NCBI GenBank assembly: GCA_907165135.1
Contig: OU015566.1
Location: 10,028,157-10,092,156 of the forward strand
Reading direction: 5' to 3'
Origin: Oikopleura dioica
Taxonomy: Eukaryota; Chordata; Appendicularia; Copelata; Oikopleuridae
Length of the DNA: 64,000 bases
Positions 50,001 to 59,066 of the stretch are shown piece after piece. A program made the position numbers and the translations under genes. The notes beneath the pieces were generated by a model, which saw only the letters and a program-made list of their open reading frames with translations, was not told the origin of the DNA and did no database searches. The stretch's first letter is position 1. Each line of letters begins with the position of its first letter.

Positions 50001-51054
50001 AAGGGACGGGGCTGAGACGGCCCGAAGGGCCGTCAAGCCCATTTCAATTTAAAAGCCAGGGACGGGGCTGAGACGGCCCGAAGGGCCGTCAAGCCCATTT
50101 CAATTTAAAAGCCAGGGACGGGGCTGAGACGGCCCGAAGGGCCGTCAAGCCCATTTCAATTTAAAAGCCAGGGACGGGGCTGAGACGGCCCGAAGGGCCG
50201 TCAAGCCCATTTCAATTTAAAAGCCAGGGACGGGGCTGAGACGGCCCGAAGGGCCGTCAAGCCCATTTCAATTTAAAAGCCAGGGACGGGGCTGAGACGG
50301 CCCGAAGGGCCGTCAAGCCCATTTCAATTTAAAAGCCAGGGACGGGGCTGAGACGGCCCGAAGGGCCGTCAAGCCCATTTCAATTTAAAAGCCAGGGACG
50401 GGGCTGAGACGGCCCGAAGGGCCGTCAAGCCCATTTCAATTTAAAAGCCAGGGACGGGGCTGAGACGGCCCGAAGGGCCGTCAAGCCCATTTCAATTTAA
50501 AAGCCAGGGACGGGGCTGAGACGGCCCGAAGCCCATTTTTAAAAATTTTATCAAAAATTTCTTATTAAAAAAAATAAAATTCTTAATTTTGAATTCTTCC
50601 ATCATCCGGATGTTTTCAACCGGACAAAGTCCTCCAGAAGTTCTCTGTGTGATCACGTGATATTTGTCAATAAATTTTATAAAAAATTTAGGATTTTGTT
50701 TACTAAATAACAAAAATCATTATTCTTCCAGCAAATTACTGGTCTTCCAGCAAGAAACAGGAGGTCCTCCAGGTGATTCCTGATCGATCAGAGGCATGGT
50801 CACTAAATTTTTTTATCTCAAATTGATTAGAATTTCGAGGCGCTTCGAACTAGACTATCCACGACTCCGTACCTTCACCCACTCGAAAGATAGATTTTTG
50901 GACCTCTTTAGAGGGCGCTAGAATGATGCCAAGTGGTTTTTTCAAAAATTTTTTTTCTGAAATAGTATTTTCTCATGTTTTGCAATCACGTCACTTAAAA
51001 TAAAGTTTCTACGACCCCTAGAAAAAAAGCTGATTTTTTGTGCGTTTACCCTAA
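47038..51054. mobile_element. 4-kb element with diverged terminal inverted repeats and internal satellite
   Basis: The ends are inverted copies: (C/T)TAGGGTAAACGCACAAAAA at 47038 and, reversed, at 51054. Inverted similarity continues with interruptions for about 250 bp, including TTTAGTGAC.AT.CCTC near 47273-47294 and 50775-50815, CTTGGCAT and GTTCGAAG. CCATGG flanks both sides (47032-47037 and 51055-51060), consistent with a 6-bp target duplication. No protein is encoded. The interior is a tandem array of a 56-bp unit. A non-autonomous DNA transposon is the simplest reading. The left copy of CCATGG includes the glycerate kinase start codon. Confidence 0.6.
47726..50536. repeat. 56-bp hairpin minisatellite, about 50 copies
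   Basis: Head-to-tail units of 56 bp, nearly identical, each with a perfect 8-bp inverted repeat (GACGGCCC-GAA-GGGCCGTC) followed by CAAGCCCATTTCAATTTAAAAGCC and a G-rich spacer (AGGGACGGGG). A few units vary: GCCAGGACGG (2-bp deletion) near 47921, 48028 and 49000; GCCACGGG near 47862; a rearranged unit at about 48478-48530; and a unit lacking AAAGCC at about 50000. Both borders are truncated units. The array is inside the 47038-51054 element. Confidence 0.95.
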
Positions 51055-51060
51055 CCATGG
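51055..51060. repeat. right putative target duplication CCATGG
   Basis: Second copy of the hexamer, followed by CGGCAATT, which differs from the left flank. Confidence 0.5.
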
Positions 51061-51393
51061 CGGCAATTTTTCAATCTAGGAACACAAAGATAATTATAAA
51101 TATGTATACATAAGTGGGCTTTTTTCAATTCAGAATATACCGCATTGGTATGATTTACAATAAGTGAGTGTTTCAGTGAACTTAGGATAAATGAGATTGT
51201 ATCTGTAGAAGATAGGCAGTGCCACAGTGTTGCTGGGTCTTTAATTTCTTGCTTTTCGTTTTCGGCTTTTTCAGGTTTACCAAAATGGATTAACGAGTAA
51301 GTTTCTCTCCTTTACAAATCTTTTTTGATGTCTATTGATGGGTAGCGGCCGCGCTAGTTCACGATCGGTTGGTTAACAAGTTCGAAAAGTGAC
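51061..51393. other. intergenic, no gene seen
   Basis: About 330 bp between the inserted element and the acidic minus-strand ORF. It may include that gene's 3' part, since a donor-like GTTATC follows its last codons, but no downstream exon was found. Confidence 0.4.
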
Positions 51394-51816
51394 TCAATGA
51401 AAATTGATAACCTCAAAAATGAGTTTCCCTATCAAACCAGGACCATTCATTTGATGCAGATCGTGAGCCAGGTTTACAATTGTGAACCTGGACGCCCTAA
51501 ACCTATCTTGCTTGATAAATCCTTTCCTTGGAACTAAAGCTTGAACCTTCGGAACTGGAGGAGGGCTGTTCGGCTGTGCTCGAAAATGGACGGGCTTCGT
51601 GTTGCTATTTCTACGAGCTTTCTTCACGAGATTGGGGACCTCCATAAGGTCCTCATCAATGATGAATTCGTCGGAAGCGTCAGACATACCATCGCTGAGC
51701 GGCAAGTTCGCGGTATCAATAACTGGCGAGTTGCGGAAAGGCTGGTCGATATGATTGTCAATGTCAACGTAAAGAGAATCAGGAGGTGTTTTTTCCTCTT
51801 CAGCGGATGACTCTTC
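51394..51816 (-). CDS. acidic/proline-containing protein fragment, unknown
   Basis: Minus-strand frame open from 51816 (just after a CAG acceptor-like TGTACAG) to a stop at 51394. The first internal Met is at 51705 (MPLSDGMSDASDEF). It reads EESSAEEEKTPPDSLYVDI, then IDEDLMEVPNLVKKARRN and a C-terminal RKGFIKQDRFRASRF motif. A short upstream exon starting ATGATGGAAG at 51862 is possible, but its donor phase does not fit cleanly. No family recognised. It lies 188 bp downstream of the SGNH gene stop on the same strand, so an operon is possible. Confidence 0.42.
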   Translation of the reverse strand, partial: EESSAEEEKTPPDSLYVDIDNHIDQPFRNSPVIDTANLPLSDGMSDASDEFIIDEDLMEVPNLVKKARRNSNTKPVHFRAQPNSPPPVPKVQALVPRKGFIKQDRFRASRFTIVNLAHDLHQMNGPGLIGKLIFEVINFH

Positions 51817-52003
51817 CTGTACATTTGCTATTTATGGCTTACTTTTTAATTTCTTCCATCATTTATAACTAATAAATTATAAACAATCAGGAAATAAAGA
51901 AGAGCGGAAAGAATTCCGTGGCAGTAAAATATTTTATTCAGATATTATTTGAACAGTGCGAAAATGAAAAAGGGCTGATAAATTTATTATCAGATGAAGA
52001 ATT

Positions 52004-53915
52004 CTAATTCAGGTAGTTCTTGCATCTCAAAGCTCTTGCTTCCCGACTAATCTTATACGAAGCTCTACTTCGAATGCCTCTAAATCGTAAGCCTCTAACT
52101 TGAGTGCAGAGATTTTCTTCGGCACTCTGCGGTGGAGTCCCCGCCTCCCCTGGAGGTTTTTTCTCATCATCGGCGGCTGTTTCTGGCTCCTTGTCGCCTT
52201 CGCTCGAATTCGGCTCATCGACGAGAGTCGTGTCATTCTCGTCGTTTTCTTCTGGAATCTTTTCGTTTGCTCGCTGTTTTTCTGCATCAGCTTTTCAAAG
52301 GTTTTCAAAGTTGCCGTTTTACTGCTATATTTCATGAAAGAATGACGTGATATGCAAGTTTTAACCTTCCCGAAAAGATCGTCATCGTAATCGTAATCAA
52401 ACTCGTCCTTATTTTCCCAATCAATCATTCCTTCTTTATTCGCTGAAAAGTTTGAGACTTCCGACGAAGCGAGCGACTCTTCATCAATATCGAACGGAGC
52501 TTGAAACTCGGTTTCTTCTGCCATTCGCTCATTCATTTCTTCATTCGTTTCTTCTTTCTCTGGCTCGTTCTGGCATTCTTCATCGTCATCCTCGTTTCGT
52601 TCGTACCAGTCTTCCGATCTACGTGCTTCTTTGAGTCGCTCGTCTGAGTTTTCAAGCGCGTAGTCTTTCTTGATAGCCGCCATATAATTTGTCTCTCTAA
52701 AAAGGATGAAGTCAGCTATAAAATGGCGAGTTTTTCTCAACCTGTGTCGAATATGTTCGCCGAACATCCCGAACTCCTGGACCCGAAACGTATTCCAATC
52801 TTTTAATTTCAAGAGCTGCGATCCAAGAACCTTTCTTTTCTTGTTATCAAACTTAGCAGCCTCCAAAGAATGATGAATCAGTTCCATGAAGCGCTGCCCT
52901 CCCTCGTCGCTCAAATGGACATTATCGACGTACACTTCTTCTCCTTCAACAGGGCTTTTTTGCTCGATCTGGCTTTTGCGATACATATATTCTTTTAGAG
53001 CATTTTCTCCGTCGTTTTGAAAGTAGAAGTCTGTGGAGAAATCGATGACCTTGACCATTTCATCGTCCGTCATCTCTGTATTCACATACACAGCTTCAAG
53101 CAATTTCAGGAAAAAAAACTCATCGAATAAGACATACCGACAATCTTGTTGCACTCAACCGCTCGTAGATGATCTTCGTCGAGTCTAGGGAGAATCGAGC
53201 TAACGAAAATCATCGCTGCTGGGTAGAGCTTTCGAACCATGTAGATGCATTCGATGATTTCCTGGGCACATTCGGATACAGTAGACTTAACGCGTGATTG
53301 GGAGGCGTTATTTGTGCCAACATGAAGTAGAATTGTTCCGACTCGACGGGGCTAAAAATAATAATTCGAAGATTTTTGAAAATGTAGGATTACCGGGGGA
53401 AGATATTCTGACTTCAACGCTTCAACCAGTCCTTCCGCTCTGATTCCCGGGTAGGAGAACGCGAAAAAATCCTTTAGTGGAACAGTATCCATGTAATATA
53501 TACAGGACTTAAGCATACTGTCTCCAATTAGCAACGCTCCTTCAGGAACATCATGCTCTTCATCTGGGGATTCAGGAGAATCTCTCCGGCCATCGTTGTA
53601 GCTTGAATTTTGATGACCACGATTGAATCCAGAGCCTTGGTCGCTATATCGAGGTCTTCCTCGAGATCTGTTGTCATTTCGAGATGATCCATTGCCATAG
53701 GATTCTCTTTGTCGTGGTCTGAAATCAACGTCTCTCTGTCGACTTTCAAATCTGGATGGAACTGCGTCGTATTTCGCCTTTTCAGCGTCATATCTATTCC
53801 GACGATCCGGGGTCACGGGCGACGAACGCTCTGGATTGGTGATTTGACTGTCGAGAACTTGAGAAACGGCGGGTTTCGATCGACGAGCTCGACTTTTAGC
53901 GAGATTTTGAGTCAT
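52004..53915 (-). CDS. SGNH/GDSL-hydrolase-domain protein with disordered flanks
   Basis: Five minus-strand exons (53915-53394, 53351-53138, 53093-52742, 52696-52366, 52273-52004) encode 562 residues. Residues ~1-130 are Arg/Ser/Asp-rich and disordered (RFESRQRDVDFRPRQRESYG). The SGNH fold follows: block I ALLIGDSML (Ser nucleophile), block III LLHVGTNNAS, VSSILPR, and block V DNVHLSDEG (catalytic Asp and His). The C-terminal third is very acidic (EDDDEECQNEPEKEE, DEFDYDYDDD) and ends LRCKNYLN. The intron at 52697-52741 is 45 nt and stop-free. All catalytic residues are present, so an esterase is likely. Similar SGNH modules occur in LINE ORF1 proteins and in host esterases; the introns favour a host gene. 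Confidence 0.75.
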
Positions 53916-54303
53916 ATTCCGAAAAAGGTACCGCTTCTCGCAAATATACTCAATTCAATTATTCTCAAACTTTTGAATCAAAAAGGCATTTCTGTCTGTA
54001 ATACATCTGCTGAGTGAAAGAGTTACACTGATAAATCTCTCAACTTTCCTTGGCATCAATGTTTCTCCCGACATTTTTTCCAATCTCTCGTGAAAAATCG
54101 CCGCAATCGAAACTAAAAAACCAGTCTTTCTCTCCAAATCTCCCGCGCGCTTATTGGCCGTGGCGCGGTGGCGAGAAATTCAGATCTTTCTCGAGTCGAG
54201 GCGATTCTAGTGTCACTAGAATCACTGCAGAAAAATCTTTCGATTTGTTTTTGTCAGAAAATATTAAAATTTTGAAAATCGTTTCCCAGAAAAAAAAGGA
54301 TAA

Positions 54304-55258
54304 ATGGGAGATAAAGCGGAAGATCTGAAGATAGAATCGCTGACTCTTGATGATACTACAGATAAAACACCCGAGGTAATTTTAGTATTTACAAATTACT
54401 GTAGTAATTTATTCATAAATCATTAATCTTTGTGAAATTTTCAATAACGAGAAAATGATCAAAATCTTGAAGAAAAGCACCTCCAACATAAGCAATTCAT
54501 CAATATTCATTTTCGCATATGAAAATTTTCTCACAAAAGTGATAACCGTTACTTCCAGGTCAGCGGACGCCCAGCTGCCCAGGTGAGCACGGAGACATCT
54601 GAAGGCGAAGAAACAGCTGACTCCGGACTTCGGGTAAGAATTCTACACTCTGTTCATTCCATTCCTCAAAAACATACTTCAAGGCCCCGCCAAGAGATGA
54701 AGACTATGTAGAAGATATTCCATTCGGATTGAAGACCGAGTTTGTTTACAACGTCGTTGGGAAAAAATACAAGGTAACGTTTTTTTCATTGGCAGCAATT
54801 AATTGTCCTTATCTTTTCTTCTATCGAGAGGTCAATAATTGCTCGCTTGTCAAATCTCTTTCCTGTACTTTTTAAGTACAGGGTCGGCTAAAGGTACTTG
54901 AGCTGATCTTTCTATTTTTAGAATGCACTCAAGCTAGCTAACATTATGCTCAAATTTGATCCAGGCAACAAAATTGCCAAAGAATATTTGCCAGTTTTGG
55001 AACAAGCCATTGAACTTGGAGAGTAAGAGAAACACGAGAAAGCAGAGATAAACGCATTTTTAAAGGGCTGTCGATGACGAAGAATCCAGCTCTTCTGAAG
55101 AAGAATCGTCGTCGGAAGAATCGTCCTCGGAAGAAGAAAGCGACGAAGAAGACCCAGATGTTCCAGGGACGTCAAAAGCCACAATCAAACCTCCACGAGT
55201 TCGAAATTGCAGAATTCACAATGATCGTGGATATCTCGACGGAAAATCCAAACCCTAA
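54304..55258 (+). CDS. ERICH2: glutamate-rich protein 2-like
   Basis: Five exons (54304-54375, 54559-54633, 54684-54773, 54922-55022, 55066-55258) encode 176 residues. The middle contains KYKNALKLANIMLKFDPGN and AKEYLPVLEQAIELGE, a TPR-like helix pair resembling the conserved C-terminal segment of ERICH2. An acidic Ser/Glu run (EESSSSEEESSSEESSSEE) follows, as in that family, then a basic tail with NCRIHNDRGYLDG not seen in the human protein. Assignment rests on this one conserved block. A bidirectional promoter region of ~390 bp separates it from the SGNH gene. Confidence 0.55.
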
Positions 55259-55397
55259 TCGATCGTACTAATCTTAGGAAATATTTTTTATTCAAAAATC
55301 TGTACGCTTGCCTTCACTGAAACTCTATTTTTTATACGCCCTCAACACAGAATATTTTTTTATACGAAACGAATGTTCTTAATTCCTGATTTTTAGA

Positions 55398-56932
55398 ATG
55401 TCTGACTCAGAAGATTATGAAGACTTCGGCTCAGGGGATGAATCTTGGGACGATTTCGAGGAAGATATTGAGCTCGACAAGGCAGATAATGTTGACGCCA
55501 TCGAGAATTTCAAATGTTTATTTATCAGGTACACCACGTTTTTGAGGTTTTCTGACTGAGAACGTTTTAGCTCTCAAATCTTCAAGGCGAAAGTCGAAAA
55601 AGAAGCGTCTGCCTTCGCAAATTCCTGTAAGATATCCGTTTCAGTTGCGAAAACGATTTTGATGAAATCAAAATGGAACACCAGCACTGCCTCAAAAGTT
55701 TTGTCGAAATCTAAATACGGCGACAAACTCGTCAAAACTCGAAAAAGTCATTGTGACGGTAACTCTGGAAACTAACAGCAGATTTCTAACTTACCTCAGT
55801 TTGTGATGAACCGAGAAAAGACCTCTACGCGACTTTTTGTCAGCACGAATTTTGCCTGGATTGTTGGAGATATCATACGCGAACGCGACTCCAGCAGCGA
55901 TCTGATGTCTGTTGCATGGGCCACGGCTGTGAGGTTCTTCTCACTGAATCAGCCGTGCTCCCGCTCGTGCCAGGATCGCTAGGGAAGAAATTTGAAGAGA
56001 TACTGTTTGATTGCATGGTGATAAGTTATCCTGGAGTACGCTTTTGTCCTGGCCCCGATTGCTCAGAGATCGTCATGGCTTTGGAAGAATCCTCTCCCAA
56101 ACGAGTTCGGGTGGGGCAAAAAATAACCTTGGTCTTTATGAGACGATTCTAGTGCGATTCCTGTGCTACTGAATTCTGCTTCCAATGCGGCTTAGACTTT
56201 CACCATCCAACTGAATGCTCAACGATCAAAGTCTGGTTGCAGAAATGTTCGGACGACTCTGAAACAGCTGATTACATCGCTACGAAGACAAAGGATTGTC
56301 CGATGTGCTCTAGTTGTATCGAAAAGTCAGGAGGGTGCAACCATGTGATCTGTGGACTCTGCAAGTACGAGTTCTGCTGGGTCTGCTCTGGAGATTGGAA
56401 AGAACACGGAGCTCAGGTATAGCGAGTTCTATGTGGGTAGAAATTCATTGATTTTCAGTACTACGAATGCTCAAGGTTCAAAGAAGACCCAGAAGCAGTT
56501 CGAGCAGAGCTAGAAAACGAGACCCGCGCGTCTTTGTCGAAATATCTTCATTATTTCCAGCGCTGGGATAATCATTCTCGATCGCTAAAGATGGAAAAGG
56601 TCTTCCAGAAAAATCTACAGGAGATTGCGCAGAAGGAAGTGCAGAAATCGAACGGAACCTGGATCGATTGGGAGCATCTGAAACGAGCTGGAAAAATTCT
56701 GGCGCAGTGTCGATACACATTGAAATTCACTTATCCTCGAGCGTACTTCATGGATGCTTCTAAAGAAAAGATGCTTTTCGAATACCAGCAGGGTATTCTT
56801 GAAGCAGATTGCGAGGATCTCGCCTGGAAGCTAGAAAACGCGCGTGAGTTTTCTGTTGCACAGCTAGAACAGGCTTCTGCTGCTGCCCAAAAGTCGAGAA
56901 TGACTCTTGTAAAATCTACCTCTTTATTGTAA
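55398..56932 (+). CDS. ARIH2: E3 ubiquitin-protein ligase ARIH2 (ariadne-2, RBR)
   Basis: Five exons (55398-55528, 55571-55758, 55800-56110, 56153-56416, 56459-56932) encode 455 residues. The domain order is acidic N terminus, UBA-like segment ([15 protein letters not shown]), RING1 ([18 protein letters not shown]), IBR ([27 protein letters not shown]), RING2 ([21 protein letters not shown] with the catalytic Cys in GGCNH) and Ariadne domain ([51 protein letters not shown]), matching ARIH2 closely. It works with neddylated CUL5 ligases. A TTTTTAG lies just before the ATG, 139 nt after the upstream stop, so co-transcription with the ERICH2-like gene is possible. Confidence 0.94.
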
Positions 56933-57251
56933 TTGTTAAATATTGACTACCTTTATCTTCAATTCATTGTGATATTAATGATAATTTATGTTCTGTAAAT
57001 AATTATGAACGACCATTTGTCTGACTGTATATATTTCTGCTTTCCTCCTACTTGTTTTTTGACCAATACAAGACGAAGTTTCATTCGATCCTCTCTGGGA
57101 GTTTTCTCCCCTTCCAGAGAATCAATTACTGTTTTTTTTTTGTAAAATTTTTCAAAATCATCTTTCGTATTGATAAGCCTCCGACTCCTTGTGAAATATT
57201 TGAGAATGATGCACCGAAGGGTAACGTAAAATCTAGTTGCTTTTCGAAAAT
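56933..57251. other. intergenic, no gene seen
   Basis: About 320 bp of AT-rich spacer between ARIH2 and the 548-aa gene, with no frame or RNA gene recognised. Confidence 0.4.
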
Positions 57252-59066
57252 ATGAATCGACTTGTAAGATGTCGACGATACACTGAAGTTTTTACTAACA
57301 GTAGGTTCGTTAATTGGCGCTGATGATCATTTTTTTCTAAGGCGAGGTTCACTGGAGAATTCACTTACGATACCTCGTCGAAATAGATCGGCTTTCTGAT
57401 GAGAATTTCCGAGAATATCATTCGGCATTTCTGAAGCCGAAAAATACGATACCTCTCTTGCTAGAAGAAGTTCCAACAGTTAGAGAAGAACTGATATCTT
57501 CTCAGCTCCTCGAAGTTTTAAAGAAAGGAAGGCTTTATCATGATCCTCAAGAAGCAGTGAACGGCGGCCTAGATGTCCAAGAGTTGAATGAGCTTCTTGA
57601 TTATCAAGATATCACTCGTTACTTCGGAAATAATCTTCCGCAGCAGAAAAAGTTCAAACAGGCGATCTCAAAGATGATCATCCTCAAACGGGAAATTGAT
57701 TTCAGCGATCCAAAACAAGTCAACGAATACGAAACCAAGCTACAGAAGTTCATCAAAAAGTGGAGTAAAGAGTTCTATATTCCAAAATTTCTATCACCTC
57801 ATTCTGCCCAACTTGATCCCTTTTTGCTGCGAGCCGATATCGAGCAATGGAAACAACTGCAGTTCGATTTCAAGCCAGTCACTTCAATCGTTTCAAGAGG
57901 CTTTCTTAATGATTTTCTTGCTGAAAAAGAAGATGATATCTACGAAGAAGTTGCGAATAAATTAACAACGGAAAGTGGAGAGAAGAAAATTTGGGAATCA
58001 GCAGATATTCTAAAGTTGACAACTAAGGAAAGAGAGGAACTGGGAATCCGTTACGATATCAATCTTCAAATGTCCACAGTTAGAAAACTCAGATGGAAGT
58101 ACTCAACGGCTATTGAAGTTTTAGGTAAAATGCCCGCAGCGAATAAAGTACGATCTTCTTAGATACATTCAATGATGTTTGGGAAAAAGAATTTATCCGC
58201 GAGTTTGATTATTTCCTCAGAAATTCAAAAATGGAAGCTGTGCTAAGAAATCGTACGAAGTACCCTCACCTAATTGTTCCTTGCTTCGAGCCTGAAGATG
58301 TCATGGGCTCACCAAGAATACAAGAAGATGTTGAGTTTTTGCTCTCTGAAAAAGAGTATGGATCGATATCAGAAACTGAGGTTGAGCATTTTGAAGACAA
58401 CGAAGAGATCCTTGAGGAATATGAAGAATTTTGGGAAGATTGGTTCAAGAATGAATTTTGTGTGACATTTGAGGATCGACTTGTTCAGCACTTCAAAGGT
58501 TGGTGTGACTATCTAATCTTTTTATCAATTCTATCTAGCAAAGTATGTCCAAGAAGAAAGGAAAATATACTTTCGCGAGTTTCGGAAAATTCAGGCTGAG
58601 TACAAGTACGAGAATATCAATGAAAACCTGCCTGTTCTTGCAGAAGATGAGTTCAGTACAACTTTTGGAAATTTTTTCTATAAAGGATGCGAGTTTCATG
58701 GGCTCAACCGTATCGAAGTTATCGATGAACTTCTATTCCAGGTACTCTTCCTTTTTCTATTGATGAAGATAATTTATCAATATGTTCAAGGAGAAATCGA
58801 TGGGTTTTTGGATAAAGTATCAAGAGTATTGGACGAAAGTTATGGCGGAGGAGGAAGAAAAATTTTGGCAAACTGTATCAGATGCGAAGCGAGAAGAAGT
58901 CATGCTCGGAAAAGAATATACACTTTCGAAGTACAGAATTGCCTTTGAAACGCATCAAAAAGTATGTCAAAACTTGAGGCAACGCTACTTCCATCCCTGG
59001 ACGAAAGGCTCACTTGAGATTCCTGCTTGCCCTAAAAGACTCATGCCAATAAAACGAACAATATAA
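57252..59066 (+). CDS. 548-aa helical protein of unknown function
   Basis: Five exons (57252-57300, 57342-58124, 58163-58498, 58539-58741, 58791-59066; introns 38-49 nt, all GT-AG) encode 548 residues with frame kept throughout. It is strongly charged and helical, with no signal peptide or membrane segment. Notable stretches: EVHWRIHLRYLVEIDRLSDE near the N terminus, LLEEVPTVREEL, a very acidic block EVEHFEDNEEILEEYEEFWE around residue 360, and a Trp/Tyr-rich C-terminal part (KYQEYWTKVMAEEEEKFWQ, RQRYFHPW). No family recognised; coiled-coil or axoneme-type proteins have similar composition, but that is only a hint. Confidence 0.65.

Noticed and set aside
47726-50536. CRISPR-like regular repeats with palindromes
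   Set aside because: Units are contiguous 56-bp tandem copies with no unique spacers, in a eukaryotic genome with no cas genes; it is a satellite array.
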